From Nitrospinota bacterium (GTDB lineage Bacteria > Nitrospinota > Nitrospinia > Nitrospinales > Nitrospinaceae): a stretch of 7,116 nt of DNA. The notes under the pieces were generated by a model. It worked only from the letters and a program-made list of their open reading frames with translations. It was not told the DNA's origin and made no database searches. The stretch is taken from contig JAPUGN010000109.1 in the NCBI GenBank assembly GCA_027298165.1, forward strand, positions 1-7,116. Direction: 5' to 3'. Of the stretch, positions 1 through 5,519 are shown piece by piece (the stretch's first letter is position 1; every line of letters begins with the position of its first letter). The position numbers and the translations under genes are program-made.

Positions 1-664
1 TCCGTATGGATTTCGATTGGGGATCAACAAACCCTGGAAATCCAACTGGTTTGGTAAAAGAGATTTTCCGGAACTGTTGCAGGAAGACATCAAGATCCGT
101 ACTTTCCTGAGAAAAAATCTGTCACACGCGGGGATCGCCAATCTGGAAATCGAGCGGTCCGCCAATCGGATTCGCATCAACATCCACACCGCCCGGCCGG
201 GGATCATCATCGGCAAAAAGGGGCTGGAAGTGGACCGGTTGAAAGAAGATTTGCAACGCATCATCGGCGGCAAGCAGGTCAACCTGAACATCAAGGAAAT
301 CCGGCGGGCGGAGCTGGACGCCAGTCTGGTGGCACAGAACATAGCCCTGCAATTGGTAAAGCGGATCTCCTTTCGCCGCGCCATGAAAAAAAGCGTTCAA
401 TCGTCACTCCGGTTCGGCGCGCAGGGCATCAAGATTCGATGCTCCGGGCGGTTGGGCGGACATGAGATCGCCCGCAGCGAATGGTACCGGGAAGGCCGGG
501 TGCCGCTGCACACCCTGCGGGCCGATATCGATTACGGCACCGCCGAAGCTCTGACGACCTACGGCATTATCGGCATCAAGGTATGGGTGTATAAAGGCGA
601 GATTTTTGAAAAACCAGGCGGGCCGATGGACAGGGAAGACAAGGGCGATAAGACCGAAGTGTAA
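1..664 (+). CDS. rpsC: 30S ribosomal protein S3, 5' end outside window
   Basis: S3 sits in the head of the small ribosomal subunit near the mRNA entry channel. The reading frame is open from base 2, where the codons read [12 protein letters not shown]. This matches the S3 N-terminus, which normally begins MGQKVHP, so about six codons lie upstream and the whole protein would be about 226 residues. The TTG at 17 is an internal leucine codon, not the start. A type II KH domain is visible, with [13 protein letters not shown] containing the GKKG RNA-binding loop at about residues 77-80. The C-terminal S3 domain follows, with the strongly conserved [19 protein letters not shown] and [14 protein letters not shown] blocks. 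The tail is short and charged (DREDKGDK). rplP follows after 27 bases, the usual S10-operon order. The identification is secure; only the N-terminus is unseen. Confidence 0.98.
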   Translation, partial: PYGFRLGINKPWKSNWFGKRDFPELLQEDIKIRTFLRKNLSHAGIANLEIERSANRIRINIHTARPGIIIGKKGLEVDRLKEDLQRIIGGKQVNLNIKEIRRAELDASLVAQNIALQLVKRISFRRAMKKSVQSSLRFGAQGIKIRCSGRLGGHEIARSEWYREGRVPLHTLRADIDYGTAEALTTYGIIGIKVWVYKGEIFEKPGGPMDREDKGDKTEV

Positions 665-691
665 GTTTGGTTCTACAGGAGAATTAGCATC

Positions 692-1099
692 ATGTTGATG
701 CCCAAGAAAGTCAAATACCGGAAACGCCATAAAGGCAGAATGCGTGGTACTGCGTACCGCGGTGGCACCGTCAGTTTCGGTGAGTACGGGTTGCAGGCGT
801 TGGCCTGCGGTTGGATCACCGACCGGCAGATCGAAGCGGCGCGTATCGCCATGACCCGCCACGTCAAACGCGGCGGTAAAATCTGGCTCCGCATTTTTCC
901 GGACAAGCCGATCTCCAAAAAGCCAGCGGAAACCCGCATGGGTAAGGGTAAGGGCAATCCGGAATTCTGGGTGGCCGTGGTCAAGCCGGGACGCATTTTG
1001 TATGAAATGGCGGGTGTGCAGGAAGAGGTGGCGAAAGAGGCGTTTCGATTGGCGTCGCACAAGCTTCCCGTTCCCACCCGGTTTGTGTCGACGAAATAG
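692..1099 (+). CDS. rplP: 50S ribosomal protein L16
   Basis: L16 belongs to the large subunit. It lies near the A-site tRNA and helps organise the peptidyl transferase region and central protuberance. The 135-residue product has the family's usual length. It shows the N-terminal block [16 protein letters not shown], the central block [19 protein letters not shown], and [21 protein letters not shown] at about residues 68-88. Arg82 corresponds by alignment to the arginine that is hydroxylated in E. coli L16 (Arg81); whether it is modified here is unknown. The ATG at 692 is supported by AGGAGA at 677-682, nine bases upstream, and by the typical ML-P opening. A second ATG two codons downstream is less likely. 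rpmC follows after 17 bases. Confidence 0.98.
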   Translation: MLMPKKVKYRKRHKGRMRGTAYRGGTVSFGEYGLQALACGWITDRQIEAARIAMTRHVKRGGKIWLRIFPDKPISKKPAETRMGKGKGNPEFWVAVVKPGRILYEMAGVQEEVAKEAFRLASHKLPVPTRFVSTK

Positions 1100-1116
1100 G
1101 AAGCAGGAATACGGTC

Positions 1117-1353
1117 ATGAAGATACAGGAAATACAAGAGCTTTCTGAAAAAGAGCGCGGCGAAAAGTTGAGCGATCTGCGCGAAGAGTATTTCAATTTA
1201 AAGTTTCAGCTGGCTACCGGGAAAATCGAAAATCCCGGCCGGTTGAAATACATGCGACGGGATATTGCCCGGATATTGACACTGCAGAGCAGGGTGCCGG
1301 AAGCCGAAGCCGCTCAAGCAAAAGACAGCACCAAAGCTGAAGATAAAAAATAA
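1117..1353 (+). CDS. rpmC: 50S ribosomal protein L29
   Basis: L29 is a small helical protein at the polypeptide exit tunnel of the large subunit, near the docking site for targeting factors and chaperones. The 78-residue product has the two-helix hairpin of the family. The first helix includes [16 protein letters not shown] (residues 21-36), and the connection and second helix include [16 protein letters not shown] (38-53). The product is somewhat longer than the common 60-70 residues because of an Ala/Glu/Lys/Asp-rich tail from about residue 61, which is probably disordered. The start is supported by AGGA at 1105-1108, eight bases before the ATG. The next gene, rpsQ, lies in the same reading frame and is separated by the TAA at 1351-1353 and a 33-base gap. 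Confidence 0.96.
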   Translation: MKIQEIQELSEKERGEKLSDLREEYFNLKFQLATGKIENPGRLKYMRRDIARILTLQSRVPEAEAAQAKDSTKAEDKK

Positions 1354-1377
1354 ATCGATACGGTTGAAATCGTTGAT

Positions 1378-1382
1378 GGAGG
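1378..1382 (+). promoter_or_regulatory. Ribosome binding site deciding the TTG start of rpsQ
   Basis: GGAGG lies four bases before the TTG at 1387. No ATG or GTG start codon exists in this frame between the upstream in-frame stop (TAA at 1351-1353) and this TTG. The spacing is tighter than the usual 5-9 bases, but the complementarity to the 16S rRNA tail is strong. Confidence 0.75.
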
Positions 1383-1386
1383 TCCA

Positions 1387-1656
1387 TTGAGTCAGGAAAT
1401 CGCAAAAATTACGAAGGTGATCTCGGGAACTGTGGTGAGCAACAAGATGGATAAAACCCTGGTGGTCCAGGTGGAGCGTAAATTCATCCACCCCACCTTC
1501 AAGAAAGTGGTCAAGCGGACCAAGAAGTTCAAATGCCATGACGAAGAAAACCAATGCGCCATCGGGGATTTCATTTCCATGCGGGAAGTGAGGCCGATGA
1601 GCAAAACCAAGCGCTGGAACCTGATCAAGGTTTTAAAAGCCGCGCAAGCCGTTTAG
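1387..1656 (+). CDS. rpsQ: 30S ribosomal protein S17, TTG start
   Basis: S17 is an OB-fold protein that binds 16S rRNA early in small-subunit assembly. The 89-residue product has the usual length. It shows [18 protein letters not shown] (residues 14-31), the [21 protein letters not shown] block, and the S17 signature [18 protein letters not shown] (60-77). The start is TTG at 1387, giving MSQEIAKI. It is chosen because GGAGG precedes it by four bases and no ATG or GTG is available upstream in frame. The next in-frame ATG (1447) would delete the first conserved strand. TTG is a weak start codon, so it may moderate S17 output relative to neighbouring genes. rplN follows after 15 bases. Confidence 0.96.
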   Translation: MSQEIAKITKVISGTVVSNKMDKTLVVQVERKFIHPTFKKVVKRTKKFKCHDEENQCAIGDFISMREVRPMSKTKRWNLIKVLKAAQAV

Positions 1657-1671
1657 GCGGGTCGGGCAACT

Positions 1672-2040
1672 ATGATTCAATTGAGAACAGTCTTGGATGT
1701 GGCGGACAACTCCGGAGCCAAAAAGGTGCAGTGCATCAAGGTTCTGGGTGGAACCGGACGCCGCTACGCCTCGGTGGGCGACATCATCGTCGTGGCGGTC
1801 AAGGAGTCCGAGCCGCAGAGCCCAGTGAAGAAGGGCGATGTGACAAAAGCTGTGGTCGTGCGCACCCGGAAGGAAATCCGAAGGCCCGAAGGTAGTTACA
1901 TCAAATTCGACACCAACGCCGCCGTACTGATCAACGATGCGAAAGAGCCTGTTGGAACCCGCATTTTCGGTCCCGTGGCGCGCGAACTGCGAGCCAAAAA
2001 ATATTTGAAAATCCTGTCGCTTGCGCCGGAGGTATTGTAA
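1672..2040 (+). CDS. rplN: 50S ribosomal protein L14
   Basis: L14 is a large-subunit protein on the intersubunit face that contributes to a bridge with the 30S subunit. The 122-residue product matches the family length almost exactly. Recognisable blocks are [19 protein letters not shown] (9-27), the signature region [20 protein letters not shown] (60-79), and the C-terminal [13 protein letters not shown] and [11 protein letters not shown]. The ATG at 1672 gives the near-invariant MIQ opening. Its leader has only G-rich sequence (GGCGGG at about 1656-1661) and no proper Shine-Dalgarno motif. Translation may therefore depend on ribosomes finishing rpsQ 15 bases upstream. The last base of its TAA is the first base of the rplX ATG. 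Confidence 0.98.
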   Translation: MIQLRTVLDVADNSGAKKVQCIKVLGGTGRRYASVGDIIVVAVKESEPQSPVKKGDVTKAVVVRTRKEIRRPEGSYIKFDTNAAVLINDAKEPVGTRIFGPVARELRAKKYLKILSLAPEVL

Positions 2041-2372
2041 TGAGCGCGGTCAAACTCAAGCTGAAAAAAGACGACATCGTGGAAGTGATCGCCGGGCGGG
2101 AAAAAGGCAAAAAAGGGAAAATCCTGGCGTTGTATCCCGATGAAAGAAAGCTCACCGTGGAGAAACTGAACATGGTGAAGCGGCACACCAAGCCCAGCGC
2201 GCAGAACAAGCAGGGGGGCATCGTCGAAAAAGAAAGTCGGCTGTCAATTTCCAACGTGATGCTGGTGTGCGACAAATGCGGCACAGGCGTCCGGGTCAAA
2301 CGTAAAAAACTGGAAGACGGCAAGCGCGTCCGCGTGTGTGTCAAGTGTGGAGAAGTAATGGATAAGATGTAA
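2040..2372 (+). CDS. rplX: 50S ribosomal protein L24, with two CxxC pairs
   Basis: L24 is a primary 23S rRNA binder that initiates large-subunit assembly and lies near the exit tunnel. The 110-residue product carries an N-terminal KOW motif (DDIVEVIAGREKGKKGKILA, residues 11-30). EKLNMVKRHTKPS and GGIVEKES follow, both typical of bacterial L24. The C-terminal half has Cys77-x2-Cys80 and Cys100-x2-Cys103, an arrangement able to bind zinc. This form occurs in many bacteria, whereas E. coli-type L24 lacks the full set. The ATG at 2040 overlaps the rplN stop by one base and is preceded by GGAGG at 2028-2032 with seven-base spacing, so it has its own strong site besides likely coupling. A hairpin begins at its stop codon. 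Confidence 0.97.
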   Translation: MSAVKLKLKKDDIVEVIAGREKGKKGKILALYPDERKLTVEKLNMVKRHTKPSAQNKQGGIVEKESRLSISNVMLVCDKCGTGVRVKRKKLEDGKRVRVCVKCGEVMDKM

Positions 2373-2387
2373 TCCCTTAGGGGTTAC
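2369..2387 (+). other. Hairpin spanning the rplX stop, upstream of rplE
   Basis: GTAATCCC (2369-2376) pairs with GGGGTTAC (2380-2387) across a TTA loop. This gives eight base pairs in RNA, seven Watson-Crick and one G-U. The rplX TAA (2370-2372) is inside the left arm. Only a short T4 run occurs six bases later (2393-2396) and the next gene continues the operon, so a terminator is unlikely. In E. coli, the mRNA site bound by S8 for feedback on the spc operon lies at this same rplX-rplE junction. The conserved internal-loop core of that site is not evident here. A role in S8 feedback, mRNA processing or rplE initiation is inference only. Confidence 0.5.
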
Positions 2388-2401
2388 GGAAATTTTGAAT
2401 C

Positions 2402-2941
2402 ATGTCAAACCTAAAAAAAACATACAACGAAAAATTCAAACCCCAGATCCAGAAGGACCTCGGCTTGGCCAATGTTATGGATGTGCCGCATCTGGAAAAG
2501 ATTATCGTCAACATGGGGCTGGGGGAGGCCTTGCAAAATGGCAAGCTGATCGACGCCGGAGTGGAGCAGTTGCGGATCATTACCGGTCAACAACCGGTTG
2601 TGACCCGTTCCAAGAAAGCCATTTCGAATTTCAAGTTGCGGGAAGGTGTGCCCATCGGGGTGCGCGTGACTTTGCGCGGCAATCGTATGTACGAATTTTT
2701 TGAGCGACTGGTCAGTTTTGCCCTGCCACGGGTGAGGGACTTCAAGGGCCTGTCGGCGAAATCGTTCGACGGTCGGGGCAACTACACGTTGGGCCTCAAG
2801 GAGCAGCTGATTTTTCCGGAGATCGATTTTGACAAGATCGAGCATGTCAAGGGAATGAACATCACCATCTGCACTTCCGCGCAATCCGATGATGCGGGGA
2901 AGGTGTTGCTGAAATCAATGGGGTTTCCGCTCCGGAATTGA
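2402..2941 (+). CDS. rplE: 50S ribosomal protein L5
   Basis: L5 binds 5S rRNA and joins it to the central protuberance of the large subunit, where it also contacts P-site tRNA and the 30S head. The 179-residue product has the standard length. It shows the L5 signature [13 protein letters not shown] (31-43), [20 protein letters not shown] (61-80), [16 protein letters not shown] (102-117), [16 protein letters not shown] (126-141) and GMNIT near residue 151. The ATG at 2402 gives a typical start; ahead of it is only GGAA (2388-2391) ten bases away, a weak binding site just after the hairpin at 2369-2387. Initiation here may therefore be structure-dependent or coupled to rplX, which ends 29 bases upstream. 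Confidence 0.98.
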   Translation: MSNLKKTYNEKFKPQIQKDLGLANVMDVPHLEKIIVNMGLGEALQNGKLIDAGVEQLRIITGQQPVVTRSKKAISNFKLREGVPIGVRVTLRGNRMYEFFERLVSFALPRVRDFKGLSAKSFDGRGNYTLGLKEQLIFPEIDFDKIEHVKGMNITICTSAQSDDAGKVLLKSMGFPLRN

Positions 2942-2964
2942 CCGGAGGGAGCCTGGAGTGAATC

Positions 2965-3150
2965 ATGGCCAAGAAAAGTTTAATCGCCAAAGCCAAACGA
3001 AAACCGAAGTTCAAGGTTCGGGCATACAACCGTTGTAACGTGTGCGGCCGGCCGCGCGCCTTCCTGCGAAAGTTCGGGATGTGCCGCATTTGTTTCCGCA
3101 TGCGGGCGCTTCTGGGGGAAATTCCCGGAGTGACCAAAGCCAGTTGGTAA
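2965..3150 (+). CDS. rpsN: 30S ribosomal protein S14, short zinc-binding type
   Basis: S14 lies in the head of the small subunit near S3 and S10. The 61-residue product is the short type (often called type Z), with Cys24-x2-Cys27 and Cys40-x2-Cys43 expected to hold one zinc ion. The E. coli type is about 100 residues and lacks these cysteines. Characteristic segments are [20 protein letters not shown] (19-38) and the C-terminus [11 protein letters not shown]. The ATG at 2965 is preceded by GGAG at 2955-2958 with six-base spacing, and a second GGAGG lies further up at 2944-2948. Many bacteria with this form keep a zinc-free paralogue elsewhere under zinc-responsive control; this window cannot show whether one exists. 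Confidence 0.98.
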   Translation: MAKKSLIAKAKRKPKFKVRAYNRCNVCGRPRAFLRKFGMCRICFRMRALLGEIPGVTKASW

Positions 3151-3181
3151 ACGCAAGACTCATCAGGAGACGGATGATCCA

Positions 3182-3577
3182 ATGTCGATGACCGATCCCA
3201 TAGCGGATTTATTTACACGAATCAGAAACGGTATTCAGGCCGAGCACCCGAAGGTGGATATCCCTAATTCCCGGATGAAAACCCGAATTGTGGAAATTCT
3301 GCGTGACGAGGGGTTCATCAAGAGTTTCAAGGTGGCCAAGGACAACAAGCAGGGATGGCTCCGGATTTACCTGAAGTATATGGAAGGCGAGCCGGCCATT
3401 CACGGCATCAAGCGCATCAGCAAGCCGGGGCGGCGGGTCTACGTCAATAAGGAGAAGTTGCCCCGCGTGTTGAACGGGTTGGGTGTCGCCATTATTTCCA
3501 CTTCGTCCGGTGTGATCACCGACGGCCTCTGTCGCGAAAAAGGGGTCGGGGGCGAAGTGTTGGGTTACATTTGGTAA
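3182..3577 (+). CDS. rpsH: 30S ribosomal protein S8
   Basis: S8 binds helix 21 of 16S rRNA and organises the central domain of the small subunit. In E. coli it also represses its own operon by binding the mRNA near the L5 start. The 131-residue product opens with the family block [13 protein letters not shown] (5-17). It ends with the S8 signature [20 protein letters not shown] (105-124) followed by EVLGYIW. The ATG at 3182 is chosen because AGGAGA lies at 3165-3170 and the MSMTDPIAD opening is typical; the in-frame ATG at 3188 is an alternative. An out-of-frame ATG at 3174 starts only a five-codon frame and lies too close to the binding site. rplF begins nine bases after the stop. Confidence 0.98.
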   Translation: MSMTDPIADLFTRIRNGIQAEHPKVDIPNSRMKTRIVEILRDEGFIKSFKVAKDNKQGWLRIYLKYMEGEPAIHGIKRISKPGRRVYVNKEKLPRVLNGLGVAIISTSSGVITDGLCREKGVGGEVLGYIW

Positions 3578-3586
3578 GGCAAAAAA

Positions 3587-4138
3587 ATGTCACGAGTCGG
3601 TAGAAAACCAATAACCGTTCCCTCTGGAGTGGAGGTCAAGATCGAGGGTTCCCGAGTGCGCATCAAAGGGTCCAAGGGCGAACTCGAGCGCGAGTTCGAC
3701 TCCAACATGAAAATCGAAGCCCAGGATGGGCAGATCGTCGTGACCCGGCCGAACGACAACCGGACCAACCGTTCCCTGCACGGCTTGACCCGGGCGTTAA
3801 TCAATAACATGGTGACCGGTGTTTCCGAGGGGTTTTTAAAACAGCTTAATATTGTGGGCGTCGGGTATAAGGTGGAATTGAAGGGAAAGGATCTGGTGAT
3901 GCAACTGGGGTTCTCACATCCCGTCAATTATTCCGCGCCGAAGGGTATCGAATTTGAAGTCGATTCCAAGGCCAACACCATCAAGATCAAAGGAATTGAT
4001 AAACAGCAGGTCGGGCAGGTGTCCGCCGAAATCCGGAAGTTCCGTCCCCCGGAGCCGTACAAAGGCAAAGGGGTGATGTATGCCGACGAACACATCCGGA
4101 GAAAAGCGGGTAAAACTGCCGCGGCAGCAGGTGCATAA
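3587..4138 (+). CDS. rplF: 50S ribosomal protein L6
   Basis: L6 sits at the base of the L7/L12 stalk near the sarcin-ricin loop and supports elongation-factor binding. The 183-residue product is slightly longer than the common 175-180 because of an Ala-rich end (GKTAAAAGA). It opens with MSRVGRKPITVPSGVEV, has the first domain's TRPNDNRTNRSLHGLTRALI, then GFLKQLNIVGVGYKVELKGK (82-101). It closes with the L6 signature around PEPYKGKGVMYADEHIRRKAG (155-175). The ATG at 3587 gives the near-invariant MSR(V/I)G start. Its binding site is modest: AAGG at 3576-3579 overlaps the rpsH stop, seven bases away, so coupling to rpsH is likely. Confidence 0.98.
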   Translation: MSRVGRKPITVPSGVEVKIEGSRVRIKGSKGELEREFDSNMKIEAQDGQIVVTRPNDNRTNRSLHGLTRALINNMVTGVSEGFLKQLNIVGVGYKVELKGKDLVMQLGFSHPVNYSAPKGIEFEVDSKANTIKIKGIDKQQVGQVSAEIRKFRPPEPYKGKGVMYADEHIRRKAGKTAAAAGA

Positions 4139-4150
4139 GGTTCACAGAAT

Positions 4151-4516
4151 ATGAAAACGACCCTACGTCGAAGACTCAGACTCAATCGTAAACAGCGCGT
4201 GAAAACCAAAACTCAGCGCTTTCCGGATAAACTGCGTTTGACGGTGTTCAAAAGTGCAAAGCATATTTATGCGCAGATTGTCAGCGATCGGGAGCGCAAA
4301 ACCCTGGTAGCGGAGTCCACCGCATCCCAGGCGTTCAAAAAGCAGATGCAGTACGGGGGCAACGTCAAAGCCGCCGTGCTGGTGGGTTCCATGTTGGGCG
4401 AAAAGGCTGCGCAGGCGGGAATCAAAGAAGTGTATTACGACCGCAATGGATATATCTATGCCGGGCGCGTCAAGGCGCTGGCCGATGCGGTGCGTGAAAA
4501 GGGAGTCAAATTTTAA
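4151..4516 (+). CDS. rplR: 50S ribosomal protein L18
   Basis: L18 binds 5S rRNA alongside L5 and helps seat it in the central protuberance. The 121-residue product has the usual size. It has an Arg/Lys-rich N-terminus (MKTTLRRRLRLNRKQRVKTK), the RLTVFKSAKHIYAQIVSD block (29-46), the ASQAFKKQM and GSMLGEKAAQAGI region, and the C-terminal signature GRVKALADAVREKGVKF (105-121). The ATG at 4151 is preceded by a weak AAGG (4137-4140) ten bases upstream that overlaps the rplF stop. After the gene, the 41-base gap to rpsE is the longest in the window. Confidence 0.97.
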   Translation: MKTTLRRRLRLNRKQRVKTKTQRFPDKLRLTVFKSAKHIYAQIVSDRERKTLVAESTASQAFKKQMQYGGNVKAAVLVGSMLGEKAAQAGIKEVYYDRNGYIYAGRVKALADAVREKGVKF

Positions 4517-4544
4517 GTCTGCGGGGCAGTTTCGCTCGGGGAAC

Positions 4545-4550
4545 AGGAGG
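4545..4550 (+). promoter_or_regulatory. Consensus ribosome binding site deciding the TTG start of rpsE
   Basis: AGGAGG lies seven bases before the TTG at 4558, ideal spacing. The ATG directly abutting it (4551) is out of frame with S5, has no spacer and opens only a 15-codon frame ending at 4598. In the S5 frame, a TGA at 4552-4554 rules out any start further upstream. Confidence 0.85.
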
Positions 4551-4557
4551 ATGATCG

Positions 4558-5061
4558 TTGCGGGATCGAAATGCAAAACAATCGGACTTGGTAGATAAAG
4601 TCGTCAAGATCAAACGCGTCGCTAAAGTAGTAAAAGGCGGGCGCCGCTTCAGCTTCAGCGCGCTGGTGGTCGTGGGAGACCGCGATGGCAAGGTGGGCTG
4701 GGGTCTCGGCAAAGCCAATGAAGTGCCGGAAGCGATTCGAAAAGGGATTGACAAGGCCAAGAAAAACCAGGTCACAGTGCTGCTGGAGGGGTCCACCATA
4801 CCGCACGAAATCATCGGGCAGTTTGGGTCCGGGCGCGTCCTGTTGAAACCGGCATCCCGGGGAACCGGATTGATCGCCGGCGGTGCGGTGCGTGCGGTTC
4901 TGGAAGCCGTCGGGGTTAAAGACATCCTGACCAAATGTATCCGCACCAACAATCCGCACAACGTGGTCAAGGCCACCATCAACGGATTGGTTTCCCTGCG
5001 CAACGCGGAGCAGTTTTCCAAGGTGCGAGGAAAAGCCGTGGGGCCGCAATCCTCCTCATGA
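4558..5061 (+). CDS. rpsE: 30S ribosomal protein S5, TTG start
   Basis: S5 lies at the mRNA entry and decoding face of the small subunit and influences translational accuracy. The 167-residue product matches the family. The N-terminal S5 double-stranded-RNA-binding fold includes [20 protein letters not shown] (26-45) followed by [18 protein letters not shown]. The C-terminal domain includes [18 protein letters not shown] (87-104), then [20 protein letters not shown] and [11 protein letters not shown]. The start is TTG at 4558, supported by AGGAGG at 4545-4550 and by an in-frame stop at 4552-4554 immediately upstream. A later in-frame TTG at 4588 lacks a binding site. The next gene is rplO, 17 bases on; the usual rpmD between them is missing. 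Confidence 0.97.
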   Translation: MRDRNAKQSDLVDKVVKIKRVAKVVKGGRRFSFSALVVVGDRDGKVGWGLGKANEVPEAIRKGIDKAKKNQVTVLLEGSTIPHEIIGQFGSGRVLLKPASRGTGLIAGGAVRAVLEAVGVKDILTKCIRTNNPHNVVKATINGLVSLRNAEQFSKVRGKAVGPQSSS

Positions 5062-5078
5062 ACGGATTGGAATAGACA

Positions 5079-5519
5079 ATGATCACTTTATCGACTTTGA
5101 AAAATAATCCCGGAGCCCGCAAAAATCCGAAGCGAGTAGGACGTGGCATCGGGTCCGGTACCGGCAAAACCTGCGGGCGCGGCCAGAAGGGCCAGAAAAG
5201 TCGTTCCGGCGGCAATCCGCATCCCTGGTTTGAAGGCGGACAAATGCCTCTGCAACGGCGTCTGCCCAAACGCGGATTCACCAATATTTTCAAAAAGAGT
5301 TACGACCTGGTGAACCTGAATTCCCTGGCCGGCCTGAAAGTGGACGGCGCGGTGACGCCTCAGGTGTTGAAGGAAAAGGGATTGATTCGGGATATTGGCG
5401 CGGTCAAAGTGCTGGGCAATGGCGAACTGACCGGGGCGGTCGAGATTCATGCCCACAAGTTCAGCCAATCAGCCAAAGAGAAAATTGAAAAATCCGGGGG
5501 AAAGGCTGTAGTCCTTTAA
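5079..5519 (+). CDS. rplO: 50S ribosomal protein L15
   Basis: L15 is a late-assembly large-subunit protein with a long extended N-terminal arm reaching into 23S rRNA. The 146-residue product has the standard length. It shows the Gly/Arg/Lys-rich arm with KRVGRGIGSGTGKTCGRGQK (18-37), GQKSRSGG, and FEGGQMPLQRRLPKRGFTN (51-69). The globular C-terminus has VKVLGNGELTGAVEIHAHKF (109-128) followed by SQSAKEKIEKSGGKAVVL. The ATG at 5079 is preceded by GGAA at 5069-5072 with six-base spacing. It directly follows rpsE, with no rpmD between. Its TAA abuts the secY ATG with no spacer, the classic L15-SecY linkage of the spc operon. Confidence 0.98.
   Translation: MITLSTLKNNPGARKNPKRVGRGIGSGTGKTCGRGQKGQKSRSGGNPHPWFEGGQMPLQRRLPKRGFTNIFKKSYDLVNLNSLAGLKVDGAVTPQVLKEKGLIRDIGAVKVLGNGELTGAVEIHAHKFSQSAKEKIEKSGGKAVVL

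Noticed and set aside
404..1060. Long minus-strand open frame opposite rpsC and rplP
   Set aside because: It lies antisense to two fully conserved ribosomal genes, resembles no family and is explained by GC-biased codon use. The same applies to the other minus-strand frames.
1360..1373. Short stem upstream of the rpsQ binding site
   Set aside because: It has only five pairs, one of them a wobble, and is likely to occur by chance.
1554..1895. 113-codon plus-strand frame overlapping rpsQ and rplN
   Set aside because: It is out of frame with both genes, its composition is that of a shifted frame, and both overlapped genes are intact and conserved.
2395..2703. 102-codon plus-strand frame starting TTG just before rplE
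   Set aside because: It is a frame-shifted shadow of rplE with no binding site of its own.
3174..3191. Five-codon leader frame before rpsH
   Set aside because: Its ATG is only three bases after the AGGAGA site and the frame is tiny, while the S8 start at 3182 fits both the family and an acceptable spacing.
4519..4529. CTGC/GCAG stem in the rplR-rpsE gap
   Set aside because: It has four pairs, no T-run and no known regulatory counterpart at this junction.
5058..5075. ATG overlapping the rpsE stop that opens a five-codon frame, considered as an rpmD remnant
   Set aside because: Five codons (MNGLE) have no resemblance to L30. The ATGA overlap is likely coincidental or at most aids reinitiation.
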